Positions 1 through 9,350 of a DNA stretch of 64,000 nt are shown here, one piece after another; within the stretch, counting starts at the first letter, position 1; each line of letters starts with the position of its first letter. Below the pieces are notes generated by a model. That model saw only the letters and a program-made list of their open reading frames with translations. It made no database searches and was not told the origin of the DNA. This stretch comes from Oxytricha trifallax (taxonomy: Eukaryota; Ciliophora; Spirotrichea; Sporadotrichida; Oxytrichidae). The stretch is taken from the NCBI GenBank assembly GCA_000711775.1, contig ARYC01001229.1, forward strand, positions 24,662 to 88,661, given 5' to 3'. Made by a program: the position numbers and the translations under genes.

Positions 1-1007
1 CCATGATTGAAGGCAGATACTTAATGAAGAATGCGAAAAAGGAATATGGAATATACTTGCTGAATGAAGCTCATGGAAGAGGGACTGACATTCAGACGAA
101 TGATGAAATCAACTAGAACGGAGGTTCTTACCTCATCATCGCAGATGTCTTCTCTAAAAGGTCTGAAGAGCAGATTATAGGAAGAATTGGAAGACTTAAT
201 ACTAAGGGCAGATGGCAAAGAGTTTTGTATAGACTCAACTCCAAAGATAGTGCTGAGTAGCTTCTTTACGTAGAGTAGAATGAGATCGACCTTATATTAG
301 ACAAAAAGTTCAATGAAGTATAATTTAATTTGTAAGACAAATAAGAAGCTACTGATATGGATATTATTGATCAAGCAAAGGAGCCCGAAGTTCCTTCTGA
401 ATAGATTATAGCCATCGATCATTAAGTTGCAGTTGTAAAGGCTATAGTGGAGAAGATAGTCGAAAAAGTAGAAAGTTCTTTCATAGGAGCCAAAAAGGAT
501 ATCGAGGAAGCAAAGAAGGCCTCTGAAGAGGAAATGAAAACTGAAGCTGTGGCTGAAGAGCCAGACACTCAAAGTAAATTAGGGTTCTATTAACCTTCTA
601 TCATAGAATTCATTGTAGAGAAGATGAGCCAGAACCCTGCGCTCTAAGACAAGCCTATTAGTGAAGTTGAGAAGATCTTCAAAAACGGCGTGAGGCGCCA
701 ATATGAGGAGATCACTTAAGAGCCAGGCAGAGAAAGATCGAAGAGCAAGGAAGGAAAGAAAAAGACTAATAAGAGAAGTAGGAAGGCTTATGAGAAGGCA
801 GAGCAGATTAAGGACTTAGTTGAAAAGTGAGTTATACTTGTAAGGAGGAGTTGCAGAGACAAGTCTTTTAGTGAAACTTACAAGGAGCATGAAGAGGTCG
901 AAGAAAGTATGGAAGCCTGGTTGAAGAAGGCTTCAAATTAAAAGAGAAACTTGAAAAGTGATATAGATCATAGGAACCCCTAAAGAGAGGGGTTAAAAAG
1001 AAGATGA
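1..1007 (+). CDS. SecA/DEAD-type helicase, C-terminal part (5' end outside window)
   Basis: The frame is open from the window edge and reads TAG/TAA as Gln. Near the start it shows GRGTDIQ followed by a GG..LIIAD strand and then EEQIIGRIGRLNTKG. These match motifs V and VI of superfamily-2 ATPases, in the spacing seen in SecA-like proteins. SecA-DEAD-like helicases are common in ciliates, but I cannot say which family member this is. About 200 residues of charged, coiled-coil-like tail follow (EEAKKASEEEMK). A TGA at 828-830 would end the protein, but a GTGAGT..TTGCAG intron of 30 nt at 826-855 would remove it and keep the frame, ending at TGA 1005-1007. The next gene converges on it from the right. 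Its helicase core lies upstream, so membership of the adjacent transposon cannot be judged. Confidence 0.72.
826..855 (+). other. Putative 30-nt intron in the helicase gene
   Basis: GTGAGT donor and TTGCAG acceptor. Length is a multiple of three. Removal deletes an in-frame TGA and the flanking frames join. Similar 28-36-nt introns occur in neighbouring genes. Confidence 0.55.
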
Positions 1008-1100
1008 TTTTAAAGCTTAATTTCTAAAAGAATTCACCATATTCTAACTCTTTCTATTAGTAGTGTTCAGAGAATGGATGAGAATAGAGACCAGCAGAAG

Positions 1101-1930
1101 TCAAAGGCTGAAGTTCTGCACCTGCCCTTCCAGATTCTGAGAGCCGAAGTCTTGCATAACTTGCTCCTTCATTTTGAGTAAGTCAAGTACTTCACTTTCC
1201 AAGTTATCATGCTCTTGCTTCAGCCTCTTAGTTTCTTATAGAAAGAGCTGCCTGTCTGACTTCAAGGCTGTCTCATAATCTTTCACCTCTTCAATTTCAT
1301 CTCTTGTTCTCTTTCTTTTAGATGAGTCCTTCATGAGATTCACAGCTTTGCCTCTCTCGGCTACAAAGGAAATGTAAAGAGAGTAAACTTACTGCTGAAG
1401 CTGAGGCATCTAGAGAGTGCGTCAACAAATTCAGGTCTCATTTCAATGACTAGGTCTCTGCTTTGCTCAAGCCTTTCTTTCCGTTAAAGCATTGCATCGT
1501 GAATCATGTTGGTGACACCGTCGGTGTCTAAGGTATAGAGCAAATCACAGATCCATTGCCTGTCTAAGTGGACCCAGTCTCGCTCATCAGGGAGAAAGTT
1601 GAGTAGTCTGGGGATGTCTCTCGCATAATCGAGGAAGTCCTGGACTGTAAGTCCCTCTATGTGAGGCACTGCGGACACTTTGACGTCTTCTCTTCTGATG
1701 TACTATGAAGACGGTTACAATTAAGGAGAGATGCTTACCTCCTTCTTTGCTCTTATGATGGACTTGAAGAAGTAAATGTTGGTTGAATCAGACTTGGGTA
1801 AGAAGGCCCGACAATCCTGGGTGAGAAAGTTGTAGAGCTCTTTCTTGCTTTTGCACTTCTAAGCTAGTTCTTAAACATTGATGCCAGTAAGTTACGCTTG
1901 GTTCATTAAATTCTAATAGGAGGGTGCCAT
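1101..1930 (-). CDS. TBE 22-kDa-like transposon accessory protein (three exons)
   Basis: Read on the minus strand from ATG at 1930-1928 to TGA at 1103-1101. Two introns, 1738-1703 (36 nt, GTAAGC..ATAG) and 1392-1361 (32 nt, GTAAGT..GTAG), restore one frame. The protein starts MAPSYQNLMNQAQLTG. It has a FLPKSDSTNIYFFKSII block, then VSAVPHIEGLTVQDFLDYA, a basic stretch (KDSSKRKRTRD) and a C-terminal coiled coil. The same blocks recur in the genes at 31198-31956, 54407-55180 and 62881-63616, each tied to a transposon. Its role in transposition is unknown; the basic plus coiled-coil tail suggests DNA or protein binding (inference). It is divergent from the genes at 2098 and 2759 across a 167-bp spacer. 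Confidence 0.78.
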
Positions 1931-2097
1931 CAGCCGTTTTAAATAGCCAAATATTGGCTCATGAAGACAGCACTGTTACTATAATGAGATAGTCATTTTC
2001 ACTATTATGAAATGCTTTCAGCATGATCCGATTTCCGCATGCGGATTTCCTACCAGCACCAAAGTAATTCATTATTAGGAAATTAAGCAATGAACTT
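1931..2097. promoter_or_regulatory. Divergent intergenic spacer between accessory gene and plus-strand genes
   Basis: This 167-bp spacer separates two outward-facing start codons and must hold both promoters. It contains a short palindrome around GCATGCGG at about 2038. No defined promoter element was recognised. Confidence 0.35.
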
Positions 2098-2916
2098 ATG
2101 GAATCAAGTTCTAAAAAGAGATAGTCTAAGCTGGTTGAATTTTTCCAATAAGAGGAAGAAGATAAAAGCTCTAGTAGTTCAGATAGTGAGCGAAGCTCAA
2201 GTAGTGAAACAGATGATGAAAGCAATACTGCAGATTACATAACAACCAATATGTTATACTAAAGGAACATTACAGTTGCTGATGTTGAGATAGAGACTGT
2301 AAGTAAAAGAGAGATGCTTAACTACTACTATGATCTGGAAGATTCATTAGAATCTTTGAATTTCAAAGGATTTATTATTGATCCTAAGGAAACTTATAGA
2401 GTAAGTAAACTAGGAGGATTTAAGGAATCGTTACTAGATGGCCACTAAATATATACTCTTGGCCAGATAACACTTGAGATCTACACAGACTATACCTAAT
2501 CAGAATTAGAACCTTAAGGTATGCTCGAAAGAGCCCCTTTAATAGATATGAAGTAATTAGAATAGAAAGTATTAGAGAACCATAAAATGAAAGACTCACT
2601 TCCAGTCTTTGGACAGCATACTTAGCTTTAAGCTATAGTGCCTCGAAGATAACTCAAGATCATGAGGAAAGAAAAGGAGCAGCAGCAAAAAGAGCTAAAG
2701 CTGGCTCAGGAATCTCAAAGACTAAGGATGTCTGAAAAGCTAAACTGGCTAGCAGATTATGAAGAGGCTTGGCATTTCATACTATAAGTTAAGAAGGTAC
2801 CTTAACAATCCCTTAAAAAAAGCAAACTTTTGGAATCTTAAGTAAGTTAATAGAGGCAAGTATAAGAAGCTGCACAGCAGAGCTCGCACTCATATAGTGA
2901 ATATGCTTACTTATGA
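2098..2916 (+). CDS. Acidic, Ser-rich protein upstream of and overlapping the transposase
   Basis: A 272-codon frame from ATG 2098 to TGA 2914-2916, with many TAA/TAG read as Gln. The N-terminus is MESSSKKRQSKLVEFF, followed by an acidic Ser-rich run (EEEDKSSSSSDSERSS), a middle region with no recognised domain, and a Lys/Gln-rich helical stretch near RKEKEQQQKELK. It overlaps the transposase frame, which is in the +1 phase from about 2666 onward. Either an unrecognised mini-intron or a frameshift joins the two into one polypeptide, or these are separate overlapping products. The function is not recognised. Confidence 0.5.
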
Positions 2917-3731
2917 CTAAGTGCCTATCTAAATATCAGATATACAGAAAAGCTTAGTGTCAAAGATCCAGCTTCACTGTTCAAAGTAGATGATTCGAAG
3001 GTTCCTTAAGAATGAACTAATGATGACATACAAGTAAGTTAAGTAGATAACGAACCTTCATAACAATAATAGTAGTAAGCTTCAACGCTAGTATGCAGCC
3101 TAACAATTCATACTCTTTCTAAGTGAAGGCAAGAGAATTATCAATATTGATGAATCAGTATTGCACTAAACTGATGAAAGAAGAAGAGGCTGGACAGCTC
3201 CCTATGTTAAGAATAGGGTTACAAAATCTTAGAGGCTTAGTCAAATGAACTTGATTATTGGAGTGTCAAACACTGGAGAGTTGTTCTATACTGTGAATAG
3301 GGGAAGAACTAATCAACACTCATTTATGTACTTCTTATGCAAGCTTGCGCTTACATTAGATGATATAGATTTGGAGTGGAGAAAGAATACTGTTATCATG
3401 ATTGATAACGCTCCCTATCACAGATCTTAAGAAGTAATGGCAAAGTATGCCAATCTCAAATTACCACTCATGTTTCTTGGGCCTTATTATTACAGGCTAG
3501 CTCCTGCAGAGCTTATGTACTCTTGGATTAAGAACAGAGACTTGAATCCTTTGAATACAAGAGCTTAATCAAAGTAAGTTATGATAAGTTAACCCTTATA
3601 GAGGTTATTGGGCAGCCTTTATGAAAGAGCTTGGAATGAATATAAGTAGGATCAACCAAAATCTTGTTAGGAGATGCTACTATCATGTCTTAACTGCTGC
3701 TTTGGAATCTATCTCACTTAAAGACTTGTGA
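2759..3731 (+). CDS. Tc1/mariner-like DD34E transposase
   Basis: Frame open from 2666; the first ATG is at 2759. The N-terminal part resembles an HTH region (IMKRLGISYYKLRRYL). The catalytic core has IINIDESVLHQTDERRRGW, then VIMIDNAPYHRS, then GPYYYRLAPAELMYSW. By eye the second Asp and the Glu are separated by 34 residues (DD34E). Exon 1 ends at a GTAAGT donor and a 28-nt intron (3574-3601) leads to a last exon ending at TGA 3729-3731. TAA/TAG codons inside the core (for example at the Gln of VLHQT) are read as Gln, so the gene is readable only with the ciliate code. The core looks intact. The accessory gene at 1101-1930 is its likely partner. No clear terminal inverted repeats were found, so the element ends are undefined. 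Confidence 0.82.
3574..3601 (+). other. 28-nt intron in transposase gene
   Basis: GTAAGTTATG donor and CCCTTATAG acceptor. Splicing joins AA|A GGT TAT TGG and opens a C-terminal exon of about 40 codons to TGA. Confidence 0.65.
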
Positions 3732-4830
3732 GGATCAAATTAAATTTATACTTTTGTATAAGAGAAGGTATCTCAAAGTAAAAAGTTTAAAGAAAATAAA
3801 AAATAACTTTAAGCTTTTTATAATAGAAACTTTATTTTTAATTTTAAAGAGCATATTTCTTAACAATTATGAATTCATCACAGTTAAAGTTTGTAAAGTT
3901 TTCTTATTCATTCAAGATATTTAATTAATAATCAAAATTTCATATATATTTAAACCTAAATAACAAAATATTTCAATAAAATATCATATTCTTAAAAGTG
4001 TATTATTTCAAATAATTATTGATAAATTTCTTCAATTCTAGTTCAATTTATTTATTTTAAAGTATAATTTTCATATAAAATTTTAAATATATTAACTAAC
4101 TTATAAGAAAATTCAAGTTAACTTAGATTTAAATTTATATTTAAATAAATTCAATAAGTTATTATTAATAGCTACTTAAAACGAATTTGCTTAAAATATT
4201 GTTGGATAGTATTTAAATATCAATAAATAAATGCAAAATATTATTTTATTTAAACTTATCTGTAAATTTTGAAACTTAAAAATCGAGACTTAATATTGCT
4301 TAACTAGAAATGTAAAAGTATTTAATTAGTAATAAGCTGATCAAATTTTTATGAACATTCAAATTTTATATAAATAAAGAAGTTATTAATGTACTTATAA
4401 TTTTATAATAAAATCTAATGTATCTTAAAATTTAAGATAAAATATTTTAAAAATTAAAATATAAAATAAATTTACACTTTTGTAAATTAAGTTGGAAATT
4501 TGAGATTTCCTGTATTGCCCTTGCTTGGTTCAAAATATGAACCCTAAATTCTTTAAATCTCCTAAATTATAAGTTTAAAATTAAAATAAACTTATGTGGG
4601 CTTGACTCCTATAAGTATAGGAATATGTAATTTTAACTTACTTATGATAAAAAATAAGTTAAATAAAGATTAAAAAAATAAATTAAAATAAAATAATATA
4701 ATTACTTCAAATAATAATAAAATCAATCCAGATTCCTCAGACCTAACAAATAATTCAAGATTACAAATAATTTATTAATAAAAAACAGAATAAATAATTA
4801 ATCAAACCTAAAATGATTATTATTAATAAT
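3732..4830. other. AT-rich stretch without recognised genes
   Basis: Very AT-rich, with runs of TTAATTTAA-like sequence. I see no coding pattern, RNA gene or clear repeat. Confidence 0.5.
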
Positions 4831-5075
4831 ACCTGTGCAGTGTCGTTGTATCGTAGTTATATTCCCCTCAGAACTTGGTTGTGCCGACCCGAGGGCTTGT
4901 GTACATTGTTATCTCAGAGTTTGTTGTTGCAGCTTCAGTTAGACTGGATTTAAACCCTAGTCTATGCAACAACGTAACGAGTAGACCAATCGTTACCCCC
5001 TTGAGTGAACACGTTGCTATATACAGCCTGCCTGGCCAGCGGGTAGTGTTCTACTAGGGACCAAGATTCTTTGTA
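4831..5075. other. GC-rich coding island, candidate MDS
   Basis: An abrupt block of about 245 bp with far higher G+C than its surroundings. On the plus strand it is open throughout with TAG read as Gln (4833 onward, including LVVPTRGLVYIVISEF and SLPGQRVVFYQGPRFF). On the minus strand a hydrophilic frame (GYKESWSLVEHYPLARQAVY) runs about 50 codons to a TGA. I cannot decide the coding strand. The sharp compositional edges fit a macronuclear-destined segment in germline DNA. No function recognised. Confidence 0.45.
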
Positions 5076-6720
5076 TCCAGTTTTTTGTTTAGTTCTTTTT
5101 TAATTTTTTTAATCTAATATAGGTAAAATTGGTGATAAATTTGAAAGCTAAATGATTCAAAACTTTTTTGGAATTGAGAATACAGCATACAAATTCAAAA
5201 TATCTGCAATTCAATTTAATTGCAATTCAAGATTCAAAGTGTGAATCCAACAAATATTTGTTTCATCAATCTCAAATATTACAACACAATCTCAAATTGA
5301 TTTGATTCTAAATTGAGAGAAATTACAAATTCATGATAACATTGAACTATATTCAAAAAAATTGAAAGCTATAAATTAAAAAATATCAATAAAATGTCAT
5401 TAAAATTTAAGGTAAGTATTTAATTATTTTATTTATAAAATATACAATTTGTATAGTTATTTGATTGCTTTAGCATTTATAACTTATAGATAGTTATAAA
5501 TATAAAATAAAAGGCAGAAATTTTTTAATTTTATATAAATCATATTAAATATATTAAGTTTGATAAATTCTCGATATAAATAATTTGAATATGAATATGA
5601 ATAAATATAAAGCAATATAATCTGTATTTATATATCTATATATAACAAACTTTCATTAAATTTGATGAAATTATAAAATTATATCAATTTAAATTACTTT
5701 TAAAATTTAAATAAAATTATAAATATAAATTAAATTTTATAAATTTATTTTATTAATTAAGTTAAAATAGATTATATTGTATTTTTATTTATAAAATTTA
5801 ACACAACTTTTGCTATAAATTTCTTGAATTGATATAGACTTTTATTCTTTAAATTATTTTTCTTTCAAATAGATGCAGCTAAAATACTAAAATAGTAGTT
5901 TTATTTATTTTAAGTAGGAAATTTATTGTTTTATATATTTAAAATTGAATTTACATATATTGAATTATATGAATACACTTTTTACAGGAAAATTTGAGAG
6001 AAATAATTTTTATTTTTTACTAAATAAATTTATAAAAAATTTAATTTATATTTCTATTTTTTTAACTTATATTTGAGATTCAATCTTCAAATTTGAGAAT
6101 TGAAAAAGGAAATTTAGTCGGGATATTTGAATTGGAACTGTGTCATATCTCAAATATTTAGAATTGAGTAGTTCACATTTTAGATTGAAAGTAAATTACC
6201 ATGTGATCAATTTGTGAATGTCATAAGGTGCAATCTGAAATTTCCGCGATCAATTTGTTTCCAATTCTAAAATATGTTAAGATTGAATTCACAATTTCAT
6301 CAAATAGTTAATAAATTAATAAATAAAAATAAAAAAATGCATTTTATATAAGAATTGATATTAAAATGCTAAAATATGAGAATTTAAGGTAAATTTAAAG
6401 AATATTTTTCTTTCTATAGCATATATACAAATTTTGATATATAATTATCAATAAATTAAAAAATTTTATTTATAAGTAAAAAAATATGATTAAAAAATTA
6501 AAAAGATTAAAATAGAGAAATTTGAGAAACATAAATTATTTGTTTACCATTACGTAAAATTGAATTGATATTTTGAATTTTTTATATATCAATTTAAAAT
6601 ATTATTAATACATGTTATTGGAAGTGCAATAGCTTTGAATTAAGAATTGATAATTTTATTTGTTTAAATCGATTAAATTTTAGCTGAATTAAAATAAGCT
6701 TAATAATAAATGCTTATAGC
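5076..6720. other. AT-rich stretch with many AATTGA/TCAAATTT-type words
   Basis: No gene seen. Dispersed variants of AATTGAGA and CAAATATT occur at both ends (5150-5340 and 6080-6300), perhaps a decayed element, but I could not align arms. Confidence 0.35.
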
Positions 6721-6724
6721 CCTT

Positions 6725-6740
6725 CAAAACCCCAAAACCC
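6725..6740 (+). repeat. C4A4 telomere-like tract, left of mini-gene
   Basis: CAAAACCCCAAAACCCC reads as one and a half units of the oxytrichid telomere repeat, in the orientation of a left telomere or TBE end. Confidence 0.6.
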
Positions 6741-6783
6741 CTGCTCGATTAAACTTGGGATTTTATTGCACTGGTTGGAAATA

Positions 6784-7115
6784 ATGACCGCAGGCAAGAG
6801 AGACATGAAGTCTACGCTTTTGCAGGAATTGAGAGCTAAAGCAAGTGCACATGAACGAGACTATGGTCCTTTGAATTCCACCATAGTAGTTAAGTTTTAA
6901 AATTTAATAGTATTAATAATTTAATTAAAATTTGAATTAAGGAAAAGAGGGAGGTTCAAAACGAGTGCCCCATGAACCTTGCAAATGACGCAACTCAGCT
7001 CACAGATGTCAAAAGTAGGGTAAGGACCACATATTCTTCATCTACGCACTGTGCTCTATCCAATGGTAAAGTATGGGACCGAAATAAAATTCGAACTTTT
7101 TTCCCACATTACTGA
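6784..7115 (+). CDS. Small gene interrupted by an IES-like insert
   Basis: ATG 6784 starts MTAGKRDMKSTLLQELRAKA. After 6889 the coding pattern stops, and an AT-rich insert (6890-6936) follows. Coding resumes at GAAAAGAGGGAG and runs to TGA 7113-7115. With the insert removed between its TTAAG direct repeats the product is 94 residues with one continuous frame, ending KIRTFFPHY. Both blocks are GC-rich compared with the flanks. Removal as an intron (GTTAAG..TTAAG) also keeps the frame, but the donor is not canonical. No family recognised. It lies between a C4A4 tract at 6725 and a G4T4 tract at 7241. Confidence 0.55.
6890..6941. other. Candidate IES with TTAAG pointer
   Basis: TTAAG occurs at 6890-6894 and again at 6937-6941, bracketing nearly pure AT sequence. 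Excision of 47 bp leaves one TTAAG and an in-frame GTT AAG junction, as expected for a short germline internal eliminated sequence. Confidence 0.5.
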
Positions 7116-7235
7116 TCATTGGAAACTGCACTTTGAAGGCCCTATAATAAGTTAAATTGTGAAGTTTGGAATTTCGCTATTTATCTGATATTAAATCATC
7201 ACTATACCAACTTATAAATCTATCACGCATATATG

Positions 7236-7247
7236 TATTGGAGTTTT

Positions 7248-7290
<43 letters not shown>
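7236..7290. repeat. G4T4-like tract followed by (TA)n microsatellite
   Basis: GGAGTTTTGGGGTTTATA faces the C4A4 tract at 6725 in inverted orientation. A run of TA dinucleotides follows to about 7290. Confidence 0.6.
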
Positions 7291-7294
<4 letters not shown>

Positions 7295-7559
7295 TTCGTG
7301 TATTAAATGAAAAGCTACCAAATTCCTATAATAATTAATTAATGATTTGAATTTAAATTAAACTTTTAACAACTTCCTATTCGAATTCAAATTATACTTT
7401 TATAAATATGCACATATGGCTATGCAATTATAAATTAAAATATTTTATAATTACGACTAGTCAAATTAAAGTATACTCCAATCTTTCACTTTAAACTAGC
7501 TCCTTCCCTATACAATAAAAATTGACTAGAATCTATTAGATTAGCTGAGAGAAGAAAAA

Positions 7560-9350
7560 ATTTATCAAATTGGAATAAAAGCTAAATTTTATGTGGATAC
7601 CACTTTAATGGATACTAATAATTTGCTGAGTTTTATAATTGTAAGGAAATATTGTGATTGGTACCCCAGATTTGAGAGTAAAGTCATTATCAAAGATTAG
7701 GTATACAATATTGGGGATAATCCCACTAAATTGTAAATTACTGCTCCAAAGTATCATAAATAAAATCATATATGATTTATAGTATAACAACTCCTACTGT
7801 GGGAAGAAACTATAATATTCTTTAACTTCATATAGTCCTTCTGTAGATATCCATAAGGATTTCTTAAATTTGGATAAGAATACTTTAGAATTCAGTATTT
7901 TTACAAATGATTAACAATTTAAAGACAAAGAAATAGAAATAACTCTCACTATCAAATTAATTTTTATTTTTTTAATGTAATTATCAAAATAGTAACAATT
8001 AGGTCTTTTAACAATATAGAGCTCTATCAAACTAAGAAATTCAAAGTAGTAAGATATAAAAATTAAAGCTTAAATTTAAAATGCTGTTGAATTAAAATTA
8101 ATTCCAAAAATGAGATAATAAAATGAAGCTTTTTAATATAAATTTCCTTTAATGTAATGGAAAATCGTTTATATAAGCTCATTTATCAGGATATTAATCA
8201 TCTCACATAGCTCATTCTCTTAATTTTCTAAATATTTAAATATATCTTTTAGCCTACTTAAAAATCCTATATCATTTATTTGATAAAAGCAAAATTGATT
8301 TCGTTAGTTAGATATGATTTTAGCAAAGAAATCATAACTAAGATTACTAGTAATCAAATTATTAATATTGTCGATCTTTAAATAAATTATATATCTCTTT
8401 ATTCTAAAAATTATTTAAATTTATATAAATTAATCAACTTTATATTCCAAATATGCTGTCACAAAAAAAATCTATAATAATTTTACTCAAAATATGGAGT
8501 ATCAGGCTACAGAATATTAATAAACTATAAATATAAATTAAAATTATATTTCCTGATCTAACAACTTGCTTCAATTAAGAACAGCTGCCATTAATGATTG
8601 AAGGAAATGTAACACTAGGTGAGAAATTTCAACTACTGTTATTGAAGTTAATTATAATTTCAAAAAATATAGTTACTAAATTTCAATTTAAATTTAAATG
8701 TTTTAAAATATTTCTTATATTAGTAAGTTATTTGTAAAAATGAGAAAACTCCATTTTTTATCCTTAAAGCCCATTATCCTATAATTTATATTTTTTAATA
8801 TAGTGTCAGCCTATATTATATATTATCTAAAGTTGATGATAATCAAAATTTGATTTTTGGTGGAATGAAAAAGAATGGTCTAGTATCCACCTAGCCTTTA
8901 ATTTATATTATGGAATTATAATAATTATGATTGAATTTCATCGGCTATTATCATAATTCACTAGCAAAATCCATTAAATAATTATCGCTTAAATTAATGA
9001 AGAAAATTTAAATTTAGATAATTAATATATACAAAATATCCAGATTGAAATGGTTAAGTATTTATGCTTTGCCTATTCAGAAATGTTTTAAATTGTATAA
9101 ATATTTATTAGATAAATATAAGATTTTGATAAATTATCACAAAATTAATAACTTTATAGGTTTATTAATAATAACTTGAATTAATAATGATTTATAATTT
9201 TTAGTTAATCCTGCCACCACTTTCAATGTACATCTTGAAAGTGTTCTTGACATAGAGAAATCCACTAATTAAATAATAGCAGTCATAAAAACAAGGCCAT
9301 TCTTATTTAATTCCATATCTGCATTTTCTCAAATATTTATATTGCTTGAT
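7560..9350 (+). pseudogene. Scattered remnants resembling cadherin-like membrane-protein coding sequence
   Basis: Several short plus-strand stretches look coding once TAA/TAG are Gln: around 7660-7760 (YPRFESKVIIKDQVYNIGD), 8800-8910 (NLIFGGMKKNGLVSTQ) and 9205-9270 (NPATTFNVHLESVLDIEKS). They fall in different frames with TGA interruptions. They resemble the cadherin-like/propeller genes found further right, but the similarity is weak and this is an inference. Confidence 0.25.

Noticed and set aside
297..572. Minus-strand ORF opposite the helicase gene
   Set aside because: It is the shadow of the plus-strand coding frame; composition (Phe/Leu/Tyr-rich) reflects the reverse of Lys/Glu-rich codons.
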